From NCBI GenBank assembly GCA_937862735.1, contig CALMDH010000256.1:1-11904 (forward strand): a DNA stretch of 11,904 nucleotides, read 5' to 3'. This DNA is from M0108 sp937862735 (lineage in GTDB: Bacteria; Pseudomonadota; Gammaproteobacteria; Chromatiales; Chromatiaceae). The notes under the pieces are model-generated. The model saw only the letters and a list, made by a program, of their open reading frames with translations. It had not been told where the DNA came from and made no database searches. Positions 1-6,555 of the stretch are shown one piece after another. Position 1 is the first letter of the stretch. Every line of letters starts with the position of its first letter. A program made the position numbers and the translations under genes.

Positions 1-1249
1 GATAGCCCAGGCCCTTGACCAGCCGTTCGGCGTCCCGGGCCAGGGTGGCGGGGAAACAGGAGACGTACAGCAACCGTCGCACGCCCAGGGTCGGCAGCAC
101 GTCCAGTACCTGCAAGGCGCCGGCGCGGGGCGGGTCCAGCAGGGCCTTGTGGAAATGGTCCTCGGTCCAGGGGGCGCCCTCCAGACTGCCGTAGAGGTCG
201 GCCGTCTGAAAGGCCGCGTTGTGAATGCCGTTCGCCGCGGCGTTGTGCCGGGCGCGCTCGACCAGCCCGGCGTCGGCCTCCACCCCCAGGACCGCCCCGG
301 CCCGGCGCGCCAGGGGCAGGGTGAAGTTGCCCAGGCCGCAGAAGAGGTCGAGAACCCGCTCCTCGGGCCCGGGGTCGAGGAGGTCGAGCGCCTGGCGCAC
401 CATGAGGCGGTTCAGTTCCAGGTTCACCTGGGTGAAGTCGGTGGGCAGGAAGTGCAGGCGGACGTCAAAGTCCGGCAGGCTGTAGGACAGCTCCACCGCC
501 TGGCCAGGCAGGGGACGGATGGTCTCGGGCCCGCCCTCCTGGAGGTAGACGCGCAGTTCATGAGCGGCGGCGAAGGCCGCCAGTTGCTCCAGATCCGCCG
601 CCGTCGGGGGCTTGAGCACCCGGAAGACCAGGACGCAAGGCCCCTCCCCCTTCGCCATCTCAATCTGCGGTACCTGGTCGCGGATGCTCAGGCCATCCAC
701 CAGGGCGGCGATAGCCGCGAGTCGCTCGCCGACGTCCGGGTGCAGGACCACGCAGCGGCTGAGATCGGCGAGAAAGCCGGAGCCCTTCTCGCGAAACCCG
801 ACCAGGGTCTTGCCCTTCTTGGCCACGTACCGCACTCCCAGCCGGGCCTTGCGCCGGTAGCCCCAATGCCCCGCCGCCAGGGGCGGCAGCCAGCGCTCCG
901 GCTCGACGCCGCCGATGCGCCGCAGCACATCCGCCAGGATCTCCTGCTTCATGGCGATCTGGGCCGCTGGGTCCTGATGTTGCAGGCTACAGCCGCCGCA
1001 CAGGCTGAAGTGGGGACAACGGGGCGTCACCCGCTGGGGCGAGGGGGACAGGACCTCCACCACCCGCCCCTCGTCGAAGTGGCGCTGCAAGCGGGTATAG
1101 CGGAACCGCACCCGCTCCCCCGCCAGGGCCCCATCGATGAAGACCGCCTTGCCCTCCACCCGCGCCAGGCCCCGTCCCTCGTGGGTCAGGGACTCGATAT
1201 CCGCCAGAACGGGTTCTTCCGGCAAGGGTTTGCGTTTCGCTCTCGACAC
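1..1249 (-). CDS. rlmD: 23S rRNA (uracil-1939-C5)-methyltransferase RlmD (RumA), 3' end cut by the window
   Basis: This enzyme methylates U1939 of 23S rRNA at C5 using SAM. The start is GTG at 1249, five bases after a GAGGAG Shine-Dalgarno, giving about 416 visible codons; E. coli RlmD has 433, so only the C-terminus (with the expected late catalytic Glu) is missing. An N-terminal TRAM-like beta domain is followed by four cysteines, C78, C84, C87 and C166, spaced like the [4Fe-4S] ligands of RumA. The SAM motif I DLFCGLGNF begins at D301, LLDPPRAGA follows, and the nucleophile is C398 in YVSCFPATLARD. The residue after the nucleophile is Phe where E. coli has Asn (YVSCNP). The gene stands alone, with a gap of about 190 bp to the upstream DUF2442 gene. 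Family assignment is firm. Confidence 0.96.
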   Translation of the reverse strand, partial: MSRAKRKPLPEEPVLADIESLTHEGRGLARVEGKAVFIDGALAGERVRFRYTRLQRHFDEGRVVEVLSPSPQRVTPRCPHFSLCGGCSLQHQDPAAQIAMKQEILADVLRRIGGVEPERWLPPLAAGHWGYRRKARLGVRYVAKKGKTLVGFREKGSGFLADLSRCVVLHPDVGERLAAIAALVDGLSIRDQVPQIEMAKGEGPCVLVFRVLKPPTAADLEQLAAFAAAHELRVYLQEGGPETIRPLPGQAVELSYSLPDFDVRLHFLPTDFTQVNLELNRLMVRQALDLLDPGPEERVLDLFCGLGNFTLPLARRAGAVLGVEADAGLVERARHNAAANGIHNAAFQTADLYGSLEGAPWTEDHFHKALLDPPRAGALQVLDVLPTLGVRRLLYVSCFPATLARDAERLVKGLGY

Positions 1250-1254
1250 GTTCG

Positions 1255-1260
1255 CTCCTC
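1255..1260 (-). promoter_or_regulatory. Shine-Dalgarno that fixes the GTG start of rlmD
   Basis: The minus strand reads GAGGAG, five bases before GTG at 1249. No in-frame ATG near this point has a comparable site, and the GTG start gives a protein that aligns with RlmD from its N-terminus. Confidence 0.75.
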
Positions 1261-1298
1261 AGGCTATCCAGGTTCCGCCGCGACGCGGCCCCAAGGGG

Positions 1299-1315
1299 GC
1301 GGCCGGCGCGGCCGC
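1299..1315. repeat. GC-rich hairpin in the spacer upstream of rlmD
   Basis: GCGGCC (1299-1304) and GGCCGC (1310-1315) form a perfect 6-bp stem with a 5-base loop. It lies between the end of the DUF2442 gene and rlmD. No T-run follows on either strand, so it is not a classical intrinsic terminator; it may be simple GC-rich structure. Confidence 0.3.
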
Positions 1316-1435
1316 TTACAGCATAAGCGATCGCACCGCCGGGGGGTCGGGTGGCAAGGGAGAATCTCAGCGGCACAGGCGTGAGTTGCCGTGACGGGCG
1401 GTGGTCAAGGCAAGGCTTAGCGGGCACCGGGTCAA

Positions 1436-1924
1436 TCAAGCGTGGGATGCGGCGTACTCGCGGGCCGAGGGCAAGGCACGGGGAAGCGTGTTAGCCGTCG
1501 GACGCGAGACTTCCCATCCCAGGCAGGCCAACCAGGTCTGACGTGGGATGGGCTTGGCCCCGTTGCGGTAATAAGCCACCGCCCGCCTGGACAATCCCAG
1601 GGCATCGGCGGCGGTCTGTAAGGAGAGCTGATTGCGCCTCATCCAGTCGGCGAACATCCGCGGTGTCGGCAAACCCGCATCTTCCTTGCAGCGCTCGTAG
1701 AGCTGGTCGGCGCCCAGATCGATTTCCTCGGTCCATTCCACGGAGTGGCCGTACCAACCCACGCGTGCTTGCGCGAACAAGTCGGCATCGCGCAACGGGG
1801 CGAGCAGTTCAAAACGTTCGATCCAATCATCGATGTGGGCGGTCAGGGTTTCGCCAGTCGACCAATGAATCTCCAGAACGCCCGAGGCAGGAACGGAAAC
1901 GGCATCGATTCGGGGTGGCTTCAT
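1436..1924 (-). CDS. DUF2442 domain protein with C-terminal helix-turn-helix (antitoxin-like)
   Basis: The protein has 162 residues. Residues about 4-78 resemble DUF2442 (a small alpha/beta domain with a typical GETLTAHIDDWIERFELLAPL stretch). Residues about 91-135 (MFADWMRRNQLSLQTAADAL onward, then LSRRAVAYYRNG) form an XRE-like helix-turn-helix. ATG at 1924 was chosen because it follows AAGGAG by eight bases and overlaps the stop of the DUF4160 gene (ATGA); an upstream in-frame ATG would run about 18 codons into that gene. The two genes are therefore translationally coupled. DUF4160/DUF2442 neighbours are common in bacteria and are often suspected toxin-antitoxin pairs. The HTH suggests this partner binds DNA, perhaps its own promoter. 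Function is inferred, not established. Confidence 0.82.
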   Translation of the reverse strand: MKPPRIDAVSVPASGVLEIHWSTGETLTAHIDDWIERFELLAPLRDADLFAQARVGWYGHSVEWTEEIDLGADQLYERCKEDAGLPTPRMFADWMRRNQLSLQTAADALGLSRRAVAYYRNGAKPIPRQTWLACLGWEVSRPTANTLPRALPSAREYAASHA

Positions 1925-2154
1925 CGCGTGATCTCCTTCCACTTTTGCAACAGCAATTGACGATTGTCGCGTGCCCATGCGAGGGGGATCTCAAGCTTGC
2001 GCCTTGGACGCGCTTCACCCGCGAGGATTTCTTCGGTTGCGATGGCAACGGTGCAGCGATCTCCATCCGCGAAATCAAGATGGAAATGTGGTATGCCATG
2101 CTCCCGCGGGTAAATCGACAATCGGCAGTTGGAAAAGGTTTTGATTGCAGGCAT
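1921..2154 (-). CDS. DUF4160 domain protein (possible toxin partner)
   Basis: This small protein of 77 residues begins MPAIKTFSNCRLSIYPREHG and carries the family's IPHFHLDF element (HxxPHFH), followed by a short beta region and a C-terminal helix (ARDNRQLLLQKWKEI). That length is typical of DUF4160. ATG at 2154 matches the usual MP-x-I family start; an in-frame TTG at 2175 also exists but would add residues not expected in the family. No strong Shine-Dalgarno is visible. It is the first gene of a two-gene unit and overlaps the DUF2442-HTH gene by four bases. The biochemical role of DUF4160 is not settled; a toxin role is suggested only by the paired arrangement. Confidence 0.8.
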   Translation of the reverse strand: MPAIKTFSNCRLSIYPREHGIPHFHLDFADGDRCTVAIATEEILAGEARPRRKLEIPLAWARDNRQLLLQKWKEITR

Positions 2155-2261
2155 TGGACTTAGGCTAGTGAACAAGGTGCACTATTACAAGTGTCCAGTA
2201 TCACCCCTTACTTCGCGCCCCGGCTCAGGCGCCCCCACCGCCCGGGGGGCTTTGCGGCATA

Positions 2262-2288
2262 AGTTGGGCCTGCGAATGAGGCCCAACT
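2262..2288. repeat. Perfect 10-bp inverted repeat in a low-GC intergenic segment
   Basis: AGTTGGGCCT (2262-2271) and AGGCCCAACT (2279-2288) are exact reverse complements around the 7-base loop GCGAATG. It lies about 107 bp beyond the stop of the dehydrogenase gene and upstream of the DUF4160 gene. No T-tract follows on either strand, so it is more like a dispersed intergenic palindrome (REP-type) than a terminator. Just to the right are two similar 13-base stretches, CGAAACGAAGCCA and CGAAACAAACCCA (11 of 13 identical). Confidence 0.55.
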
Positions 2289-2394
2289 ACGAAACGAAGC
2301 CAACGGCGGCGAGCGTCCGAAAGTGCCATTTTGCGAAACAAACCCATTTTTTCCCTTGTTCGCGGCGTCCCAATCGTGGCGCCGATGGCCCCAT

Positions 2395-3321
2395 TCACCC
2401 CGCGCGGAGATAGCTCAGGCTCTCCACGGTGAAGGGCTGGGGGTTGATGCCAAGCAGGGGGTAGGCGCTGGCATCGGCGCAGACATTGCCCTCCATGAGC
2501 ATGGTGAGCTGGTCGCGGCTGATGGGGAACCAAGGGAAGCGGTCGAAGAGGGCGGCGGCGGTCTTCACGCCGATGGCCGGGGCGGGCAGCATCAGCTTGC
2601 GCTTGTCCACGGCGGCGGCGATGGTCTCCAGGATCTTCTTCCAGCTCTTGGGCTCCAGGCCACAGAGCTCGAAGGTGCGGCCCTCGGTCTCCGGTCGGGT
2701 CAGGGCGCGAACGAAGGCCTGGGCGACGTCGGCGATGGCCACGGGGGCGAGTTGGAAGGCGCCGGCGCCGGTGGGCAGCAGGCCGGGATAGAAGAGCGGG
2801 GCCGGCAGGGGGCTGTCGATGATGTCCCGGCGCAACTGGGTGCAGAACTCCATGCGCCCCTGGGGCGGACCGAAGATGACCGAGGGCCGGAAGATGGTCC
2901 AGCGCAGGCCCGAGGCCTTGACCGCCTCCTCCGCCTGGAACTTGGTCCGCTGGTAGGGGGTGCCATCCGCTTTGACGCCATTGGCGCTCATGAGCAGGAA
3001 GCGCCCTACCCCCGCCGCCCGGCTGGCCTCCAGGGTCCGTTCGACGCCGCTGAACTGAAGCCCCTCGAAGGTAATCCCCTGGGATGGGAACTCCCGCAGG
3101 ATGCCGATGAGGTAGATGACCGCGTCGGCGCCCCGAACGCATTCGGCAAGGGCCGCTGTATCGGCAACCTCGCCGGGGACCACCTCACACTGATCGAGGG
3201 GCAGGCCGTGGCCACTCGCGGGGTCACGCATCAGCAGCCGGGGGACATGGCCCGCCGCGATCAGGGCCGGGACGATATGGGAACCGACGAATCCGGTCCC
3301 GCCGATCAGACTGACTTTCAT
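2395..3321 (-). CDS. NAD(P)-binding atypical short-chain dehydrogenase/epimerase, NDUFA9-like
   Basis: The protein has 308 residues and starts at ATG 3321, seven bases after a strong GGAGGAGAG; two in-frame ATGs further upstream lack such a site. The N-terminus MKVSLIGGTGFVGSHIV holds the Rossmann GxxGxxG motif (residues 7-13). A YxxxK pair is present at Y123/K127 (YQRTK), followed by RPSVIFGPP, typical of extended and atypical SDRs. The C-terminal half (LELCGLEPKSW-like region, then SRDQLTMLMEGNVC) resembles proteins annotated as complex I NDUFA9-subunit family or NAD(P)H-binding protein. Related bacterial proteins have been linked to quinone or lipid metabolism, but the substrate here is unknown. 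It is monocistronic by spacing, with a 218-bp gap to phr. Confidence 0.85.
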   Translation of the reverse strand: MKVSLIGGTGFVGSHIVPALIAAGHVPRLLMRDPASGHGLPLDQCEVVPGEVADTAALAECVRGADAVIYLIGILREFPSQGITFEGLQFSGVERTLEASRAAGVGRFLLMSANGVKADGTPYQRTKFQAEEAVKASGLRWTIFRPSVIFGPPQGRMEFCTQLRRDIIDSPLPAPLFYPGLLPTGAGAFQLAPVAIADVAQAFVRALTRPETEGRTFELCGLEPKSWKKILETIAAAVDKRKLMLPAPAIGVKTAAALFDRFPWFPISRDQLTMLMEGNVCADASAYPLLGINPQPFTVESLSYLRAG

Positions 3322-3539
3322 GGCTCTCTCCTCCATTAACAAGCACACAGGGATGGTAAGTGGTTGGCATGCCCGGGGCTACGATGGCCGGCCATTACAA
3401 CGCAGGCAAGTTCACGCAAATAAGAAGATACCCATCAATTAGTTACCGAATTCAGCAAGCCCCCCCCGGGCACGAATCGGGTACTAGAAAACGGACACTT
3501 TCCAAACAACGCAACTGAAAGGGCGACCAATAGCCAGCA

Positions 3540-4982
3540 TCAGGCCTCCTTGAGGGTTGCCAGGGCCCCCAGGGCGCGCTGGCGGGCGAAATCATGCTCG
3601 ACCAGGGGCTCCGGATAATCCACCCCCAGCCGCACGCCGGCGGCGGCGAGGCTGGCCTTGCCCGCGGCGAAGGGGGCGTGGAGGTCCTTGTCGGGCAGGC
3701 GTCGCAGCTCCGGCACCCAGCGGCGGACATAGTCTCCCCGGGTGTCGAACTTCTGGCCCTGGAGCACGGGGTTGAAGATGCGGAAATAGGGGGCGGCGTC
3801 GGCGCCGCAGCCAGCGACCCACTGCCAGCTCCCGGCGTTATTGGCAAGGTCGGCGTCCACCAGGGTATCCCAGAACCAGTCCTGGCCGCGCTGCCAGGGC
3901 ACCAGCAGGTGCTTGACCAGGAAGGAGGCGACCACCATCCGCACCCGGTTGTGCATCCAGCCGGTATGCCACAGCTCGCGCATGCCGGCGTCCACCAGGG
4001 GGTAGCCGGTCTGGCCGCGACACCAGGCACCAAAGGCGGCCTCATCCTCCCGCCAGGGGAAGTGGGCGAAGCGGGGGTTGAAGGGCTCCGTGGGCAGGCG
4101 CGGCCAGTGGTGGAGCAGGTGCTGGCAGAACTCCCGCCAGCCCACCTCGCGAAGAAAGGAATCCCCGCCCTTGGTGGCGGCGGCATGGCCGGCCTGGAGG
4201 CCGCGCACCGCATGCCACACCTGGCGGGGGGAGATCTCGCCGAAGTGCAGGTGGGGCGAGAGCCGGGAGGTACCGGGGTGGCCGGGGAGGTCGCGGTCCC
4301 CGGCATAACCCACCACCGCCGCGTCGAGGAAGGCGCTGAGGCGCTCCCAGGCCCCGACCTCCCCGGGTCGCCAGTTGTCCCGCAAGCCACCGGCCCAGTC
4401 CGGGGTCCGGGGCAGCAGTCCCAGTTCGTCCAGGTCCAGGCCGGTGACTTCCGGTGGCGGGGGCGCCAGGCGCTCGGGGGCGGGCGTCGGGGCCTCGGGC
4501 TCCGGCAGGCCCAGACAGGCCCGCCAGAAGGGGGTGAAGACCTTGAAGGGCTCACCGGCCCCGTTCTTCACCTGCTCCGGCTCCAGCAAAAGCCGGCCGC
4601 GGAAGCGGCGCACCTCCAGGCTGTCACCCAGTTCCCGCCACAGGCGCTGTTCCAGGTCCACCTCCGCCGGGGTGTAGCTGCGGTGAAAGTAGAGGGCCTG
4701 GGCTTGGCACTCCCGCGCAAGTTGGCTAATGACCGCGAAGGCGTCGCCGCGGCGGATGACCAGGCGGCCACCCCGGGCACTCAGGTCCGCGGCCAGGGCC
4801 GCCAGGCTGAAATGGAGCCACCAGCGACTGGCGCCGCCCAGCCGCCAGGGGCCGGGGGTGTCGTCATCGAGGACGAAGAGGGGGATGAGCGGGGCACCGC
4901 TGGCCACCGCCGCCCGCAGGGGCGCATGGTCGGTAAGCCGGTAATCGTCGCGGAACCAGAGGATGACGGGAGCTGCTGACAT
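3540..4982 (-). CDS. phr: Class I CPD deoxyribodipyrimidine photolyase
   Basis: This FAD enzyme repairs UV-made cyclobutane pyrimidine dimers using blue light. It has 480 residues (E. coli PhrB 472). The N-terminal antenna domain starts VILWFRDDYRLTDHAPL. The C-terminal FAD domain has TSRLSPHLHFGEISPRQVW (239-256), EVGWREFCQHLL, GYPLVDAGMRELWHTGWMHN (326-345) and DADLANNAGSWQW (376-388). N382 matches E. coli N378 beside flavin N5, and W310, W363 and W386 match the electron-transfer Trp triad W306/W359/W382, so it should be catalytically complete. The start ATG at 4982 lacks an obvious Shine-Dalgarno. The gene lies downstream of litR on the same strand after a 230-bp gap, a frequent neighbourhood for light-induced photolyases. 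No LitR-type half-site row is visible directly upstream, so it may be read through from litR or have another promoter. Confidence 0.96.
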   Translation of the reverse strand: MSAAPVILWFRDDYRLTDHAPLRAAVASGAPLIPLFVLDDDTPGPWRLGGASRWWLHFSLAALAADLSARGGRLVIRRGDAFAVISQLARECQAQALYFHRSYTPAEVDLEQRLWRELGDSLEVRRFRGRLLLEPEQVKNGAGEPFKVFTPFWRACLGLPEPEAPTPAPERLAPPPPEVTGLDLDELGLLPRTPDWAGGLRDNWRPGEVGAWERLSAFLDAAVVGYAGDRDLPGHPGTSRLSPHLHFGEISPRQVWHAVRGLQAGHAAATKGGDSFLREVGWREFCQHLLHHWPRLPTEPFNPRFAHFPWREDEAAFGAWCRGQTGYPLVDAGMRELWHTGWMHNRVRMVVASFLVKHLLVPWQRGQDWFWDTLVDADLANNAGSWQWVAGCGADAAPYFRIFNPVLQGQKFDTRGDYVRRWVPELRRLPDKDLHAPFAAGKASLAAAGVRLGVDYPEPLVEHDFARQRALGALATLKEA

Positions 4983-5145
4983 GGCGATGAGCTTAGTTAT
5001 GCGGCTGATTGGCCGGGTTGGGAGACTGATGAACCTGGGGACGGCAAGGAAGCTGGTGGCAAACGCCAGCCGGGATGAGGTGCGCCATACCCGGTATTAA
5101 AGGAAGGCATTGCCGTGATTTTCCTGCTCACTAACACGAGATGGC

Positions 5146-5182
5146 TCGCCACACCCGTTTCAATGAGAGACCCAGGTGGCGA
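5146..5182 (-). terminator. Weak hairpin shortly after litR
   Basis: TCGCCAC (5146-5152) and GTGGCGA (5176-5182) are perfect 7-bp reverse complements with a 23-base loop. On the minus strand they begin about 31 bases after the litR stop. There is no T-run, so termination or attenuation between litR and phr is only a possibility. Confidence 0.22.
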
Positions 5183-5212
5183 TAGAGGGCTGGTGACTTT
5201 CACGTCAACGCC

Positions 5213-6472
5213 CTAGGTCAAAGGGCCGGCATCGGCGGCCTGTGGCCAGCCCAGGCATGCGCCGATCAGCCCCAGGGCCGAGGTGAAGTCCGTGCCCAGG
5301 GGCCTGGCCCCCGCGGCGGTGATGACCTGGGGCGAACGTACGGAGGCCAGGCCACCCACCAGGATAGGCAGGGATGTCAGTGCCCCCAGGGCGGCCAGTT
5401 CCCGGGCCAGGGCCTCGGCGGGCATCCGGGCGGAGGCCGAGAGCACCACCGCCCGGCAATCGGCGATGCGGGCGGCGGCGGCGATCTCAGGGGCGGGGAC
5501 ATCGGCGCCCAGCAGCACCAGCCGGTAGCCCTGACCGGCGGCCGCCAGGGCGAACTGGATCAGGCCCAGTTCATGATGCTCCCCGGCGGGACAGGCGGCG
5601 ACCAGGCGCGGCCCCTGGCCCAGGGCGTTCAGGTGCTGAAAGCGCGCACCGAGCTTGTTGCGCAGGAAGTTGGAAAAGAAGTGCTCCCGGGCGATGCTCG
5701 CCTCCCCCTGGGGCCAGGCGGCGCCCAGCCGCTCCAACACCGGGGTGGTAAGGTGGCTGGCGACCCGTTCGATGGGATAGAGGGACAGGGCGTCGTTATA
5801 GACGGCATCCAGGGCCGCCGTGTCGAAGCGCGCCACGCCCGCGAGCATGGCGGCGATATAGCCCGGCCAAGGGTCGAACCCCGCGGTCGGCACCGTCTGC
5901 AGTGCCCTCTGACTGTGGCGGATGTCGATTCCAGAGGGATCTAACATCGCCGTCGGAACCCTCTCCGTTACCTCCGCCCTCGCCCCAGGCGAAGCGGATA
6001 TCTCGCTATCGGCCGTCACCGCTGCCCTGGGGGGGCCATGCGCCATGCCACGCGTCGGGTCCTCATCCATCTCTCGACTATGAACTGTGGGAAACCGCGG
6101 TTCGCCAACGAGCGTCTGGGGATCGGCCAGAGATGGGCTGGCCGGAGCGGAGCTTCCCGGCAGTGAGACGCCGGATTCCACCCGCCCCAGGTCGCCGTCA
6201 TTGGCGGCCCGGGCCAGGAAGGGCCCCACCTGCCCCACCCCCACCCCCCGGTCCATCAGGGCCAGGACCTGGCGGACACGCTCGATGTCCGCCTCGGTGT
6301 AGAGGCGATGTCCCTTTTCCGTCCGGGTCGGGGTCAGCAGACGGTAGCGGCGCTCCCAGGCCCGCAGGGTGACCGGTGGCACGCCGGTCAGGCGGGAAAC
6401 GGTGCGGATGGGGTAGAGACCGAGCCCCCGCGACCCGCCGTCATCCTCCTCCACGCTCACAACTTCACTCAT
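5213..6472 (-). CDS. litR: CarH/LitR-type MerR regulator with B12-binding photosensor domain
   Basis: The protein has 419 residues. A MerR helix-turn-helix spans about 19-88 (YPIRTVSRLTGVPPVTLRAW, then ERRY and GHRLYTEADIERV). The C-terminal half, from about 200, is a cobalamin domain: the helical cap carries W253-x9-E263-H264, the Wx9EH signature of AdoCbl photoreceptors, and the Rossmann part carries E298-x-H300-x-x-G303, the ExHxxG motif whose His is the expected lower cobalt ligand. In this family the AdoCbl-bound tetramer represses in the dark and light breaks it up (established for Thermus CarH). Odd points are a linker of about 105 residues (90-195), poor in conserved sequence and rich in Pro/Ser/Ala, and Pro254 just after Trp253 where Thermus CarH, as I recall it, has the His that ligates cobalt after photolysis. 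ATG 6472 is preferred over an ATG at 6511, which would start inside the operator. The gene is divergent from the FKBP-methyltransferase gene, and phr follows it. Confidence 0.93.
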   Translation of the reverse strand: MSEVVSVEEDDGGSRGLGLYPIRTVSRLTGVPPVTLRAWERRYRLLTPTRTEKGHRLYTEADIERVRQVLALMDRGVGVGQVGPFLARAANDGDLGRVESGVSLPGSSAPASPSLADPQTLVGEPRFPTVHSREMDEDPTRGMAHGPPRAAVTADSEISASPGARAEVTERVPTAMLDPSGIDIRHSQRALQTVPTAGFDPWPGYIAAMLAGVARFDTAALDAVYNDALSLYPIERVASHLTTPVLERLGAAWPQGEASIAREHFFSNFLRNKLGARFQHLNALGQGPRLVAACPAGEHHELGLIQFALAAAGQGYRLVLLGADVPAPEIAAAARIADCRAVVLSASARMPAEALARELAALGALTSLPILVGGLASVRSPQVITAAGARPLGTDFTSALGLIGACLGWPQAADAGPLT

Positions 6473-6499
6473 GCTCGCTTGCCTGTGACTCTTTTTTTT

Positions 6500-6529
6500 G
6501 TTATACCACACTTATACAAAATTTGTACA
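6500..6529 (-). promoter_or_regulatory. Candidate sigma-70 promoter of litR overlapping the operator
   Basis: On the minus strand TGTACA (6529-6524, four of six to TTGACA) lies 18 bp from TATAAC (6505-6500, five of six to TATAAT). Transcription would start near 6493, about 20 bases before the litR ATG. Both hexamers overlap half-sites of the 11-bp repeat row, so a bound LitR would block RNA polymerase (autoregulation). A clear rightward promoter could not be placed. Confidence 0.5.
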
Positions 6530-6540
6530 AAGCCGATACA
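6502..6540 (-). promoter_or_regulatory. Four tandem 11-bp-spaced half-sites, likely CarH/LitR operator
   Basis: On the minus strand the half-sites TGTATC (6540-6535), TGTACA (6529-6524), TGTATA (6518-6513) and GGTATA (6507-6502) occur at exactly 11-bp steps. Thermus CarH binds tandem 11-bp repeats containing TnTACA, one per MerR domain, overlapping the -35 element (established). The two middle units can also be read as the near-perfect palindrome TTATACAAA-A-TTTGTACAA (8 of 9). The row is in an AT-rich island between litR and the rightward genes, so it could control both directions. Binding by this LitR is inferred. Confidence 0.72.
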
Positions 6541-6555
6541 GCGCAGGTAACCGCC

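Noticed and set aside
1327..1334. GCGATCGC octamer, like the cyanobacterial HIP1 element
   Set aside because: Only a single copy was noticed here and it is not informative in GC-rich DNA.
149..1384. A 411-codon open frame on the plus strand
   Set aside because: It lies opposite rlmD, which has clear motifs and a good Shine-Dalgarno; the plus-frame protein is compositionally biased and unrecognisable.
2376..2396. A third copy of the 54-bp repeat unit after the dehydrogenase stop
   Set aside because: Only about 16 bases (14 matching AATGCGGCCATCGTCG on the minus strand) look alike and the rest diverges, so chance cannot be excluded.
2225..3142. A 305-codon minus-strand frame overlapping the dehydrogenase
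   Set aside because: It is in a different frame from the SDR motifs and gives a His/Pro/Arg-rich, non-conserved product.
3487..3503. Possible insertion-sequence end (AAAACGGACACTTTCC)
   Set aside because: No matching inverted copy, target duplication or transposase gene is visible in the window.
3594..4979. A 461-codon open frame on the plus strand opposite phr
   Set aside because: It mirrors the photolyase gene almost end to end, has no recognisable domain, and follows from the high GC and third-position bias of the coding strand.
3540..4982. Cryptochrome instead of photolyase
   Set aside because: The close match to E. coli PhrB throughout, the conserved N382 and the full Trp triad favour a CPD photolyase.
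6492..6499. Run of eight T as an intrinsic terminator
   Set aside because: No stem precedes it on either strand and it is in the divergent promoter region.
6473..6511. An earlier ATG for litR at 6511
   Set aside because: It would begin inside the operator and -10 region and adds 13 residues (Lys-rich) not expected before a MerR domain.
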